From Kozakia baliensis (lineage in GTDB: Bacteria > Pseudomonadota > Alphaproteobacteria > Acetobacterales > Acetobacteraceae): a stretch of 64,000 nucleotides of DNA. Shown piece by piece: positions 26,887 to 36,459 of the stretch. The stretch spans positions 2,150,501 through 2,214,500 of the forward strand of contig NZ_CP014674.1 of NCBI RefSeq assembly GCF_001787335.1. The letters run 5' to 3'. The first letter of the stretch is position 1; every line of letters begins with the position of its first letter. Under the pieces are notes generated by a model. It was not told where the DNA came from and searched no databases. It was given only the letters and a program-made list of their open reading frames with translations. The position numbers were made by a program, and so were the translations under genes.

Positions 26887-27273
26887 ATGTCCATTGAATT
26901 ATCCGAAAACACCGCAGCCATCGCTGCTCTTACCGTAGCTTCGGACCAATACGAAGATGCTTTGGCACAAAATAATATCCCAGTTCTCGACGAATTGTTC
27001 TTCGACGGCCCCGAAGCCGTCAGATTCGGCGCGACGGAAAATCTTTTCGGCGCACAGGAGATCGCCGAATTTCGCCGCGCGCGTACCAACGGCGCGCCTG
27101 CCAGGCGCAACACCCGCCGGGAAATCGTGGCGCTTGGGCCGGATGTGGGCTGCGTCAATATCGTGTTCGAACGCCTTGCGGATGGGCGTATCGGCCGCCA
27201 AAGCCAGACCTGGCTCCGCACGGCGCACGGATGGCGCATTGTTTCCGCGCATGTTTCACTTCTACCGAAATGA
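26887..27273 (+). CDS. AtzH/HpxZ-like protein (DUF3225, NTF2-like fold)
   Basis: The protein has about 128 residues and is cytoplasmic. The pattern YEDALAQNNIPVLDELFF, VRFGATENLFGAQEIAEFRRAR, IGRQSQTWLRTAHGWRIVSAHVSLLP matches the HpxZ/AtzH family, NTF2-like proteins found next to amidases for oxalurate or biuret/allophanate breakdown. No such amidase gene is nearby, so its partner is unknown. CAGGAG lies before the ATG at 26887. The family call is good; the role is open. Confidence 0.8.
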   Translation: MSIELSENTAAIAALTVASDQYEDALAQNNIPVLDELFFDGPEAVRFGATENLFGAQEIAEFRRARTNGAPARRNTRREIVALGPDVGCVNIVFERLADGRIGRQSQTWLRTAHGWRIVSAHVSLLPK

Positions 27274-27347
27274 CGCAACCGTTTCCGATCGAGAGCGTTG
27301 TGGTGCCATCTATCGGGCAACCGACTGTTAGGAAATAAGGAGTTCTT

Positions 27348-27896
27348 ATGCCTCAGAAGAGTTCGTTGAAGAACACGCAGCACGTTACTCAAAACGCCTT
27401 GCAATCGAACGCCAAAACCGTGGCGATAGAAACACTTAATGCGCGTCTGGCCGATCTGATCGATCTGGCGTTGATTACCAAGCAGGCACACTGGAACCTC
27501 AAAGGCCCCCAATTCATCGGCGTTCATGAAATGCTCGATGGTTTCCGCGGCAGCGTGGACGATATGGTGGACAAAGTGGCCGAACGCGCCGTGCAGCTTG
27601 GCGGCACCGCCTATGGCACGGTCCAGGATGTGTCGAAGGTTTCGTCCTGCACGCCGTACCCAACCGACATCTATCGCATCGCCGATCATATCTCCGCTCT
27701 GATTGATCGTTATGCGACGGTCGCCAACAACGTTCGTGCCGCCATCGACATCACCGATGAAGCCGGCGATCAGGACACGGCGGACATCTTCACCGAAGCT
27801 TCCCGCGCGCTGGACAAACATCTTTGGTTCCTTGAAGCGCACGTTCAGGAACCGACGGGCCAGATGCGCGATGGAGACCATACCGGCAAGCGTTGA
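27348..27896 (+). CDS. dps: DNA protection during starvation protein Dps
   Basis: The protein has 182 residues. The inter-subunit ferroxidase ligands are visible: His in KQAHWNLKGP, then Asp/Glu in EMLDGFRGSVDDMVDKVAERAVQLGG. The Lys/Asn-rich N terminus (MPQKSSLKNTQHV) could bind DNA, as in E. coli Dps. The twelve-subunit shell oxidises iron with peroxide and protects DNA. AAGGAG precedes the start. It lies 4.5 kb from ahpC/oxyR, so joint peroxide control is plausible. A strong terminator follows. Confidence 0.95.
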   Translation: MPQKSSLKNTQHVTQNALQSNAKTVAIETLNARLADLIDLALITKQAHWNLKGPQFIGVHEMLDGFRGSVDDMVDKVAERAVQLGGTAYGTVQDVSKVSSCTPYPTDIYRIADHISALIDRYATVANNVRAAIDITDEAGDQDTADIFTEASRALDKHLWFLEAHVQEPTGQMRDGDHTGKR

Positions 27897-27929
27897 TCGC
27901 TTTCGGCATAACATCATCTAGACCCGGAG

Positions 27930-27966
27930 AAATCCCGCACCGTTTCGACGATGCGGGATTTTCTTC
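27930..27966 (+). terminator. Rho-independent terminator after dps
   Basis: AAATCCCGCA (27930-27939) and TGCGGGATTT (27952-27961) form a 10-bp stem followed by TTCTTTC. It lies between dps and the convergent aldo/keto reductase gene and could serve both. Confidence 0.82.
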
Positions 27967-27969
27967 TTT

Positions 27970-29022
<1,053 letters not shown>

Positions 29023-29066
29023 TTACGCAGGTTTTTCTCTCGCATAACCCCGCTGCATCATCACAA

Positions 29067-30161
29067 TCACGGCTGCTTCGTCGGAGCCTTCAAAGCGCGC
29101 GCCAGATAAGCCATCACCGCCAGTTCATCCGCGCTCAAGGAAAAATCGTCTTGGTTATCCAATACCGCCTCGGCCCGCTGCGCGAAAGCTTCCCGCAAGG
29201 AGCCGTCCAGATACCCACTCAAAATCTGCGGATGAATGTAACAGTTACGGCAAACGCTCGGCGTATTGCCGAGCTTGGACGCCACGGCCTCAATCGCGCG
29301 CAGCACGTTCTTCTTCGCCTTGGCCTTCTTATCCACCTCAGTGAAACGCGTCAGCGCCAAAGCCGCCAGTTGCGTCGCCGCCCATGTGCGGAAATCTTTG
29401 GCAGTGATGTCCTCATCCGTGATCTCACGCAAATACGCGTTCACGTCATGCGAGTGGATATCGTGCCGCTCGCCCTCATCATCCACATATTGAAAAAGCC
29501 GCTGCCTCGGCAAATCCTCCAACCGATCAATCACCCGCACAAGGCGCGGATCGCGCAGTTCCACATGCGCCTGAATGCCGTGCTTAGCCCGGAAATCGAG
29601 GGTTAGGGTCGAGCCTTTCACCCGCGCATGACGATGCCGCAACGTTGAAAGCCCGTAGCTCTTGTTGCTCTGCGCATATTCGTCATTACCGATCCGCGCC
29701 ATCGTCCGTTCCATCAAGCGCACAATCGCCGCCAGCACGCGCTCTCGGCATAAAGTCGGGCGGCGCAGATCGTTGTCCACCCTTCGGCGGATATCCGGCA
29801 ATTTTTCGCCGAACACCAACATCCGCCCGAATTTATCGACATCCCGCACCTGCCGCCAGCGGGGATGATAGCGATATTGCCACCGCCCGCGCGCATCTCG
29901 GCCCACCGCCTGCAAATGCCCGTCCGGGTCCGGGCAAATCCACACATCGTTATAGGCAGGCGGAATCGCCAAGCGCTTCAGCCGCGCGATTTCCTCCGCA
30001 TCCTCGATACGCGCTCCATCGGGTGTCCGATAGAAAAACCCTCGGCCCGCGCGATGGCGCGTAATGCCGAGGGTCTGATTATGATCGACATAATGTAGAT
30101 GCGCGGCTTTGGCATGGGCTTTCGCCTCCCGCAATGCCTCGATCGCACCGCCCTCGCCCAT
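29067..30161 (-). CDS. Type IB DNA topoisomerase
   Basis: The protein has 364 residues, the size of bacterial (poxvirus-like) topoisomerase IB. The N-terminal domain covers about 20-105 and the catalytic domain about 110-320. Active-site residues are visible: Arg in LRHRHARVKGS, KDFRTWAATQ, and the nucleophile Tyr in CRNCYIHP. It relaxes supercoils by nicking one strand through a 3'-phosphotyrosine. GGGGAG lies seven bases before ATG 30161. A pigment-like or mobile context is absent; it is a lone housekeeping-type gene. Confidence 0.93.
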   Translation of the reverse strand: MGEGGAIEALREAKAHAKAAHLHYVDHNQTLGITRHRAGRGFFYRTPDGARIEDAEEIARLKRLAIPPAYNDVWICPDPDGHLQAVGRDARGRWQYRYHPRWRQVRDVDKFGRMLVFGEKLPDIRRRVDNDLRRPTLCRERVLAAIVRLMERTMARIGNDEYAQSNKSYGLSTLRHRHARVKGSTLTLDFRAKHGIQAHVELRDPRLVRVIDRLEDLPRQRLFQYVDDEGERHDIHSHDVNAYLREITDEDITAKDFRTWAATQLAALALTRFTEVDKKAKAKKNVLRAIEAVASKLGNTPSVCRNCYIHPQILSGYLDGSLREAFAQRAEAVLDNQDDFSLSADELAVMAYLARALKAPTKQP

Positions 30162-30223
30162 AGAACACTCCCCTTGGTTCATCCAAGGGAAAGCGCAATG
30201 GAGCCGAAGCGGTTCCGGCTATG

Positions 30224-31804
30224 TTAGGCCGCCACGCGCTTTTCGTCCGTCACCGGCACGCGGATCAGATAATCGAACGCGGAAAGCGAAGCCTTCGCCC
30301 CATCGCCTACGGCGATGACGATCTGCTTATAAGGCGTCGTCGTCGCATCGCCTGCTGCGAAAATGCCCGGCACAGAAGTCGCGCCATGGTCGTTCACGAC
30401 GATCTCCCCGTAATCGCTCAGCTTCAACGTGCCGCGCAGCCAATCCGTGTTCGGCAACAAGCCGATCTGAACGAACACGCCTTCCAGATCGATATGATGG
30501 TCCGCCCCATCGCCGCCTCGATAAGTCAGCCCAGTCACGTTCTTGCCGTTACCCTGGATGCGCGTGGTCAGGGCTTCCATCAGCACCGTCACATTCGGTA
30601 GGCTCAACAGCTTGTCCTGCAACACCTTATCGGCCTTCAGGCGCGAGCCGCGCTGCAACAACGTCACATGCGAGACGATCCCGGCCAGATCGATCGCCGC
30701 TTCCACGCCGCTATTGCCGCCCCCCGCGACCGCGACGCGCTTGCCCTTGTAGAACGGGCCATCGCAATGCGGGCAGTAAGCCACGCCCTTGTTGCGGTAT
30801 TCCTCCTCGCCCGGCACGCCCAACTGCCGCCAATGCGCGCCCGTGGCGATGATAATGGTGCGCGCATGCAGGATCGGTCCGCTTTCCAGCGCCACGCCAT
30901 GCAACCCGCCTGGGCGCGAGGCAGGGAATAATTCCTTCACACGCTGAGACGAAATCACATCCACATCATATTGCCGCACATGCGCTTCCAGCGCCGCGGA
31001 AAGCTTCGGCCCTTCCGTCTCCTTGATGGAGATGAAGTTCTCGATCCCCGCCGTGTCCATTACCTGACCGCCAAAGCGGTCGGCCACGATGCCGGTGCGC
31101 AGACCTTTGCGCGCCGAATAGATCGCCGCCGAAGCGCCCGCCGGGCCGCCGCCGATGATCAGTACATCGAAAGGCGGCACATCCTTGAGCTTCGCCGCCG
31201 CACGCTTGGGTGCATCCGCATCCAGCTTCGCCAAGATCTGCTCGGCATCCATCCGGCCAGACCCGAACGACTCCCCGTTTAGATAGACCTGCGGGACGCT
31301 CATGATGTTCTTTTCGGCCACTTCGTCCTGAAACAGCCCGCCGTCGATGGTCACGTTGCGGATATTGGGGTTGATCACGCTCATCGCGTTCAACGCCTGC
31401 ACCACTTCAGGACAGTTCTGGCAGGAGAGCGAAACGAAAGTTTCGAACGTGTATTGCCCCGGCAGCGCCTTGATCTGCGCGATCAGATCGTCGGAGAATT
31501 TCGGCGCATGGCCGCCCACCTGCAACATCGCCAGGATGAAGGAGGTGAATTCATGCCCCATCGGAATCGCCGCGAACGCCACGCCATGCTTGGCGCCTTC
31601 ACGCTTGATTTCGAAGGAAGGGCGACGGGTGGCTTCCCCGGTCTCGGAGACATGCACCTTATCGGAAAGAGCGGCGACCTCATGCAGAAGTTCATGCATC
31701 TCGCGCCCTTTGGGGCTGTGGTCGAGCGAGGCTTCCAATACGATCGGGTGGGCCAGATTCGCCAGATAGCCTTTAAGTTGCGTTTTGATGTTGTCCTGCA
31801 GCAT
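30224..31804 (-). CDS. ahpF: Alkyl hydroperoxide reductase subunit F
   Basis: The protein has 526 residues. The N-terminal tandem thioredoxin domain has the CQNC centre at Cys128-Cys131. It is followed by a thioredoxin-reductase-like part with the FAD motif [10 protein letters not shown] (about 218), the active disulfide CPHC and the NAD-binding [10 protein letters not shown]. It takes electrons from NADH and reduces AhpC. It lies 81 bases downstream of ahpC on the same strand, forming a two-gene unit that should be under OxyR control. Confidence 0.96.
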   Translation of the reverse strand: MLQDNIKTQLKGYLANLAHPIVLEASLDHSPKGREMHELLHEVAALSDKVHVSETGEATRRPSFEIKREGAKHGVAFAAIPMGHEFTSFILAMLQVGGHAPKFSDDLIAQIKALPGQYTFETFVSLSCQNCPEVVQALNAMSVINPNIRNVTIDGGLFQDEVAEKNIMSVPQVYLNGESFGSGRMDAEQILAKLDADAPKRAAAKLKDVPPFDVLIIGGGPAGASAAIYSARKGLRTGIVADRFGGQVMDTAGIENFISIKETEGPKLSAALEAHVRQYDVDVISSQRVKELFPASRPGGLHGVALESGPILHARTIIIATGAHWRQLGVPGEEEYRNKGVAYCPHCDGPFYKGKRVAVAGGGNSGVEAAIDLAGIVSHVTLLQRGSRLKADKVLQDKLLSLPNVTVLMEALTTRIQGNGKNVTGLTYRGGDGADHHIDLEGVFVQIGLLPNTDWLRGTLKLSDYGEIVVNDHGATSVPGIFAAGDATTTPYKQIVIAVGDGAKASLSAFDYLIRVPVTDEKRVAA

Positions 31805-31851
31805 CTTGGAATGAACTCCGCTTTTTCGGAAAAGGTGGATCGCGGGACAGC

Positions 31852-31871
31852 CCGGCCCCGATAAGGGCCGG
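31852..31871. other. Hairpin between ahpC and ahpF
   Basis: CCGGCCC (31852-31858) pairs with GGGCCGG (31865-31871). It lies shortly after the ahpC stop within the ahpC-ahpF transcript and has no T-run. It may stabilise the ahpC message or cause partial termination, so that AhpC is made in excess over AhpF. Confidence 0.45.
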
Positions 31872-31885
31872 ACTGAAAGGCAAGA

Positions 31886-32449
31886 TCAGATCTTGCCGAC
31901 GAGATCCAGCGACGGGGTCAAGGTCTCTTCGCCTTCTTTCCACTTGGCCGGGCAGACTTCGCCCGGGTGGGACGCGACGTATTGTGCGGCACGCACCTTG
32001 TCGATCAGTTCGACCGCGCTGCGGCCGACGCCACCGGCGGTGATTTCGATATACTGAATCTTGCCTTCCGGATCGATCAGGAAGGTGCCACGGTCGGCAA
32101 TGCCCGCTTCTTCGACCAGCACGTCGAAATTACGAGAAATTTGGCCGGTCGGGTCCGCCAGCATGACGTATTTGATTTTGCCGATTGCCGGCGAGGTGTC
32201 ATGCCATGCCTTATGCGTGAAATGCTTGTCGGTCGAGACCGAATAAATCTCCACGCCCAGCTTCTGGAAGGTTTCGTAGTTATCGGCCAGGTCTTCCAGC
32301 TCGGTCGGGCAGACAAACGTGAAATCTGCCGGATAGAAGAAGAAAACCGACCATTTTCCCTTCACATCGGCGTCGGACACTTGAATGAACTTGCCATTGT
32401 GGAAGGCGTTGGTTTCGAACGGCTTCAACTGCGAATTGATGCGCGGCAT
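31886..32449 (-). CDS. ahpC: Alkyl hydroperoxide reductase AhpC (peroxiredoxin)
   Basis: The protein has 187 residues, the standard AhpC length. The peroxidatic Cys47 lies in FVCPTE and the resolving Cys166 in GEVCPAKW. It reduces H2O2 and organic peroxides in the cytosol and is recycled by AhpF, encoded next. It is divergent from oxyR across 144 bases that contain several inverted repeats. Confidence 0.97.
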   Translation of the reverse strand: MPRINSQLKPFETNAFHNGKFIQVSDADVKGKWSVFFFYPADFTFVCPTELEDLADNYETFQKLGVEIYSVSTDKHFTHKAWHDTSPAIGKIKYVMLADPTGQISRNFDVLVEEAGIADRGTFLIDPEGKIQYIEITAGGVGRSAVELIDKVRAAQYVASHPGEVCPAKWKEGEETLTPSLDLVGKI

Positions 32450-32540
32450 ACAGAATGCTCCTTGCTTTCGCTTGTCTGTTAGTAACGGGCACTTTGTCCC
32501 ACGGATACGAACGTCGCGGAAACAGTTTCTGTCAATGGCA

Positions 32541-32593
32541 ATGATAGGGAAAACCTTTTTACAAAAAGGTCAGGATTAGTCCTATCTATAGCC
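32541..32593. promoter_or_regulatory. Likely OxyR-binding region between ahpC and oxyR
   Basis: Two symmetric elements stand here: ACCTTTTT-AC-AAAAAGGT (32553-32570) and AGGA-TTAG-TCCT (32572-32583). The first is preceded by GATAGG (32543) and the second followed by CTATC, so ATAG and CTAT half sites flank the block, as in OxyR sites (ATAG-N7-CTAT repeats). It is directly upstream of the oxyR ATG and about 90 bases from ahpC. This fits repression of oxyR by its own product and activation of ahpC. Confidence 0.6.
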
Positions 32594-33529
32594 ATGACTT
32601 ATATCCCTCTCTCAGGATTATCCCTGCGCGACATCGAATATGTTGTGGCGGTGGACGACCTCCGCAACTTCTCCCGCGCCGCCGAGCGCTGCGGCGTCAG
32701 CCAGGCGGGCCTTTCCGAACAGGTCCGAAAACTCGAAGCCCTGCTTGACGTCACGCTGTTCGAACGCTCCCGCCGCCACGTCGCCCCTACGCCGGACGGT
32801 GCAAGGCTGATCGCGCTGGGCCGCGAAGTTCTGGCCGCCGCACGTGCCATGGTGGAGGCCGCGCGCGCCCGCACCGGCCCGCTCGAAGGACTGCTGCGCA
32901 TCGGCGTTATCGCAACGCTCGGCCCCTATTACGTGCCGAGCCTGCTACCGTTGCTGCGGCGGGCTTATCCCGAACTCAAATTGCAGCTTACCGAGAGCCT
33001 GACCGCTCCAATGCTCAAGAAATTACGCCAAGACGAGATTGATCTGCTGATCGCAGCCCTCCCGATCGCCGGCGATACTTTCGATTGCGCGCCCATTTTC
33101 GAAGAGCCGTTTCTTGGCGTGTTTCCACGTGATCACAAATTGACGCAGCGCCGCAAACTGACCGTGGAAGACCTCAGCGGGCCGGATTTGTTACTTTTGG
33201 AAGACGGCCATTGCCTGCGCGATCAAGCCCTGGCGATTTGCAGCATGGCCCCGCAACATGACGAACAACGCCTCGCCACCAGCCTGGAAATGCTCTGGCA
33301 CATGATCGGCGCGGGCGAAGGCTATTCCCTCATTCCGCAACTTGCTCTGCGCAATCGTGCGGAATGGAAAGATTTGGTCGTCACTCGCCCTTTTGACGAT
33401 GCCAGCCGCACCATCGGCCTCGTCTGGCGCAAATCGGACCCACGCGGCCCGGCCTTCGAAGATTTCGCCCGCTTCCTTAGGGAAAACCCGCCGGAGGGCT
33501 GCACGCCACCTCCCAGCGAAAAGGTTTAG
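32594..33529 (+). CDS. oxyR: Hydrogen peroxide-inducible regulator OxyR
   Basis: The protein is a LysR-type regulator of 311 residues. The winged helix-turn-helix is at about 8-66 (FSRAAERCGVSQAGLSEQV). In the effector domain the two redox cysteines are Cys207 (GHCLRDQAL) and Cys216, nine residues apart as Cys199/Cys208 in E. coli OxyR. That separates it from other LysR proteins. Peroxide forms the disulfide and turns it into an activator. It is divergent from ahpC-ahpF, its expected target. The final 15 residues are Pro-rich. Confidence 0.93.
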   Translation: MTYIPLSGLSLRDIEYVVAVDDLRNFSRAAERCGVSQAGLSEQVRKLEALLDVTLFERSRRHVAPTPDGARLIALGREVLAAARAMVEAARARTGPLEGLLRIGVIATLGPYYVPSLLPLLRRAYPELKLQLTESLTAPMLKKLRQDEIDLLIAALPIAGDTFDCAPIFEEPFLGVFPRDHKLTQRRKLTVEDLSGPDLLLLEDGHCLRDQALAICSMAPQHDEQRLATSLEMLWHMIGAGEGYSLIPQLALRNRAEWKDLVVTRPFDDASRTIGLVWRKSDPRGPAFEDFARFLRENPPEGCTPPPSEKV

Positions 33530-34143
33530 AACAACCAACTCCAGAAGCCTTTGTCTTTCAGGCTTTCCGCGCATCCCCGAAACTGCGCCGCATAGATTTC
33601 GGCGCGCCGCGCGACACGCATCGAAATGGCCGTCAAACCCGGCTTGCGGCGGTAGCTCCGCGCACGATATCCGCCCCAACCTTCATGGTACGCCAGGTAT
33701 TGCGCGAAAGTATTCGTAACCGGAACGCCGTCCTGCCGGCGCGTATTAACCATGTACCAGTTCATGAAATCGAGCGAATCGGCGAAATTCTCCCGGCTGC
33801 CGTCATTGTCGGTCGCGCGTTCATATTCCCGCCAAATATTAGTTTTCGCCTGTGGATAGCCGTAAGCCGTCGTTACATACCCCCAGGGGATGAACCCTAG
33901 AAAATAGGTCCGCTTCGTGTGCAGGCCGCTATGAAAGCCCGATTCCTGATACATGATGGCCATCGGCCCGGAAAACGGCACGCCCCATTTGCGCTCCTGG
34001 CGTAAAGCCACATGATACCAATGCCGTTTCTCATGAAAAACCGAGCAGATATCGCCTGGATGCGCCGGAGGCGGCGTCGCGCATCCCGTCAACATTACCG
34101 TTCCTGAAAGCAAAACGCCCAGCGATCTCACGCTGGGCGACAT
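33526..34143 (-). CDS. Lipoprotein with SLT-like lysozyme fold
   Basis: The protein has 205 residues. The signal peptide ends in the lipobox LTGC (Cys21). The mature part has a lysozyme-like core with MAIMYQESGFHSG, where Glu would be catalytic, GYPQAKTNIWREYE, and an end segment with YLAYHEGWGGY typical of small transglycosylase-like lipoproteins. It is thus probably an outer-membrane-anchored peptidoglycan lytic enzyme. Its stop overlaps the convergent oxyR stop. The family is recognised by motif only. Confidence 0.8.
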   Translation of the reverse strand: MSPSVRSLGVLLSGTVMLTGCATPPPAHPGDICSVFHEKRHWYHVALRQERKWGVPFSGPMAIMYQESGFHSGLHTKRTYFLGFIPWGYVTTAYGYPQAKTNIWREYERATDNDGSRENFADSLDFMNWYMVNTRRQDGVPVTNTFAQYLAYHEGWGGYRARSYRRKPGLTAISMRVARRAEIYAAQFRGCAESLKDKGFWSWLF

Positions 34144-34236
34144 AATTCATTTTCTTGCGAACGCACCCATCATACCCCATGCCGTTTCAGGCGGGATGCT
34201 GACATCTCCCGCCTATCGCGGCAAGAAAGCTGGGCC

Positions 34237-34455
34237 TTATTCCTCGAACTTGACCTCGCCTTCCCAGTCGTCACGCGGGATCAACGCCAAATCCGCCGCC
34301 GACGTGCCAACCATGTAGCGATAAGGGTCCCAGGACCAAATCTCAGGCGCATCGATCGGCTCGTCCCCGCCATAAGTAGGCAGGCCATCGCTAAGGTTGA
34401 GCGAACCGTTCTTGATCGCGCCGTAAAGACTATCGAGCGTTGGATAGGTGGCCAT
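34237..34455 (-). CDS. Small conserved-looking acidic protein of unknown function
   Basis: The protein has 72 residues (MATYPTLDSLYGAIKNG to GEVKFEE). It is acidic, with no membrane span or signal. The middle is rich in Trp/Tyr (PEIWSWDPYRYMVG). GGGAG lies nine bases before ATG 34455, which supports it as a real gene although I know no family. It is divergent from the membrane protein at 34577. Confidence 0.6.
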   Translation of the reverse strand: MATYPTLDSLYGAIKNGSLNLSDGLPTYGGDEPIDAPEIWSWDPYRYMVGTSAADLALIPRDDWEGEVKFEE

Positions 34456-34576
34456 ATTGACGATCTCCCTTTTCACAACCGGACGGCAATATCCGTATGA
34501 AAGACAAACTTTCACGCGCGCCGCTGGTTTCCACGATACGGCCAAAGGCCGCCTAAAGATTACGACAGGAAAATCA

Positions 34577-34891
34577 ATGCCGTCTCAAGACCAGAACGAA
34601 GAAGCCGAACGCCAACGCCGCATGGAGCTTCTGATCGGTCGCCTACCGCAAAAGATACAGGATGCCGTCAATTGGCTCTTGGTGCCGGAACGTCGTTGGG
34701 TCCGCATCCCCGCCGGAATCCTGTTTCTGGCTGGAGGAATGCTGTGGTTCCTCCCCATTCTCGGCGCATGGATGCTTCCCATCGGCATCCTACTTCTAGC
34801 CGAGGATATCCCCTGGCTGCGTCACCTCAGTGGGCGCGGTTTGGCGTGGATGGAGCGTGAACACCCCACATGGCTTGGCCTTAAAGGCTAA
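34577..34891 (+). CDS. Small Trp-rich membrane protein, PGPGW-like
   Basis: The protein has 104 residues with a polar, charged start (about 35 residues) and then two hydrophobic segments (about 47-66 and 68-82; ILFLAGGMLWFLPILGAWMLPIGILLLAEDIPW). The layout recalls PGPGW-type transmembrane proteins, but the defining motif is not exact. AGGAAA precedes the ATG. The function is unknown. Confidence 0.6.
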   Translation: MPSQDQNEEAERQRRMELLIGRLPQKIQDAVNWLLVPERRWVRIPAGILFLAGGMLWFLPILGAWMLPIGILLLAEDIPWLRHLSGRGLAWMEREHPTWLGLKG

Positions 34892-35100
34892 GGGAGGCGG
34901 CAATTGGCCGTTTTGATGCCGTCCACGCAAAGCGGAAGCGGTTGCGTGTTGTTGGGTATGGGCCACCACAACTCGATACCCACTGAAATCGCCACCAATA
35001 TCAAGGCAGCGACAAATAACGGCATGAAATTCGGTTCTCGGGGCGGTGGCGGAAGCGGTTTACGCTCACCGCCTTGGAGAAGATCGTCTAGATCCGACAA
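34888..35100 (-). CDS. Small membrane protein downstream of thyX
   Basis: The protein has about 70 residues from the TTG at 35100 (SDLDDLLQGGERKPLPPPP), which lies just after the thyX stop and uses AGGCGG in the end of thyX as ribosome-binding site. A Pro-rich cytosolic stretch is followed by one membrane span (about 26-45, MPLFVAALILVAISVGIELWW) and a tail with two cysteines. Translational coupling to thyX is likely. No family is recognised. Confidence 0.55.
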   Translation of the reverse strand: MSDLDDLLQGGERKPLPPPPREPNFMPLFVAALILVAISVGIELWWPIPNNTQPLPLCVDGIKTANCRLP

Positions 35101-35105
35101 ATGCG

Positions 35106-36014
35106 TTAGTCCGCCTTCAACACCGCTTGCATTTCGTCCCACTCGCGGCGGCTCAATCCCGAATCCGCCTGCGTGACAGCTTCGCCCGCCAACTGACAAC
35201 GCAGAACCCTCAACATTCCTGCGGAGAAATTGAACGCGCCCAAACGATATTCCTCGAACGCGGCGCAGGTGACGGGCACCCAACGGCGCAAAATCTCGAT
35301 CATTGCCTCGGCATAAACGCGGATTTCATATTGCGCATGCGGGTCCGCCCGCAGGCTCAGGAAATGCAGGAAATTGTGAAGATCGATCTTCCAATACCAT
35401 TGCGTATAGGTGTTCAGCGTCAGATTCATCCGCGCCAATTCACGAGCTAGGCCGATGCCTTCCGGATCGAGCATCTGCTCGTAATGATCGTAGCAACGGC
35501 TGGCATCCTGCCGCAGCAAATCGAGAACTTCTTCCGCCTTTTCCGCAGGCAACGCATCCGCGCGCCCCTGCCGATTCGATTGGCTCTGCGCCGCCACCTG
35601 CTCCAGGGAGGGCAGATAGAACTCACGGTCGAGAATCGAATAACGCGCCGAATATTCATTCACGTTCGCCATGCGGTGGCGAATCCATTGACGCGCCACG
35701 AAGACCGGCAATTTCACGTGGAATTTGATCTCGCACATCTCGAACGGCGTCGAATGACGGTGCCGCATCAAATAGCGAATGAGCCCCGAATCTTCCGATA
35801 CCTTCTTTGTTCCGCGCCCATAGGAGACACGCGCGGCCTGCACGATAGCGCCGTCGTCGCCCATATAATCCACCACGCGCACGAAGCCGTGGTCGAGCAG
35901 TTCGAAAGGCGCGAAAAGCACTTCTTCCAGCGCCGGCACGGTCGGGCGGCTGGTCGTGGCGGGGGAGAGGCGCTGGGCCTCGATCTCTTGGCGTTGTTCT
36001 GATGTCAGCGGCAT
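35106..36014 (-). CDS. thyX: Flavin-dependent thymidylate synthase ThyX
   Basis: The protein has about 302 residues and makes dTMP from dUMP with FAD and methylene-tetrahydrofolate. The ThyX motif RHRxxSxNExSxR appears as [14 protein letters not shown] (with Ala in the S position), together with [25 protein letters not shown] and the final Arg-rich part. I chose ATG 36014; an in-frame ATG five codons upstream (36029) is possible and neither has an ideally spaced site (GGGGAG at about 36036). It is divergent from ssrA. Confidence 0.93.
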   Translation of the reverse strand: MPLTSEQRQEIEAQRLSPATTSRPTVPALEEVLFAPFELLDHGFVRVVDYMGDDGAIVQAARVSYGRGTKKVSEDSGLIRYLMRHRHSTPFEMCEIKFHVKLPVFVARQWIRHRMANVNEYSARYSILDREFYLPSLEQVAAQSQSNRQGRADALPAEKAEEVLDLLRQDASRCYDHYEQMLDPEGIGLARELARMNLTLNTYTQWYWKIDLHNFLHFLSLRADPHAQYEIRVYAEAMIEILRRWVPVTCAAFEEYRLGAFNFSAGMLRVLRCQLAGEAVTQADSGLSRREWDEMQAVLKAD

Positions 36015-36097
36015 GACGCCGCATAGCATATCTCCCCTCGGCAGAGTAGGCATGAAAGTGCTCTTGCCGCCTGCCTTCCGCGCTCCTATATAAGGCG

Positions 36098-36385
36098 TGC
36101 CGGAGGGGTTCGCCCCTTGGCTATGGCGATAAACGGTAAGTGGAATAATCGTTACGGACCCGGGGGCAGTGCCCGGCGTCTCCACCAAAATCCTCTCCCA
36201 CTCGGAGAGCATGGGGACGAAACAGGCTCGACGTGCGTGGTAAAGACTTATCTTTTGCTCGGCATTGTACCGCCGTTATCGGGCTAAATTACAAGTGCCA
36301 ATGACAACTCAAAGGTGCTCGCTGTCGCTGCATAAGCGATAAGCGCGGTTCGGGAGGGCACCGGGCAACAGAAGCCCTCCCACTT
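36098..36385 (+). ncRNA. ssrA: tmRNA, two-piece circularly permuted alphaproteobacterial form
   Basis: The acceptor piece comes first: hairpin AGGGG-TTCG-CCCCT, T-arm CCGGG-GGCAGTG-CCCGG, acceptor CGTCTCC, discriminator A and CCA (36185-36187). A 25-base spacer with hairpin CTCTCC/GGAGAG is expected to be cut out. The coding piece begins GGGGACG at 36213, which pairs with CGTCTCC. P2 can form between GGTAAGT and ACTTATC. The tag frame is 36297-36335 (GCC resume codon) and encodes ANDNSKVLAVAA plus stop, ending in the AA degron for ClpXP. GGGAGGGC/GCCCTCCC closes the 3' end. Confidence 0.93.
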
Positions 36386-36417
36386 TCTCCATCGCCCCTT
36401 GCCTTGCTTGGCCATCT

Positions 36418-36445
36418 GTCGCATCCCTTGGCGACTTGTTTTTTT
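36418..36445 (+). terminator. Terminator of ssrA
   Basis: GTCGC (36418-36422) and GCGAC (36431-36435) form a short stem followed by TTG and seven T. It lies between ssrA and the sspB start, so sspB translation begins only 15 bases after the T-run. Confidence 0.65.
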
Positions 36446-36459
36446 AATGGACCAGAACG

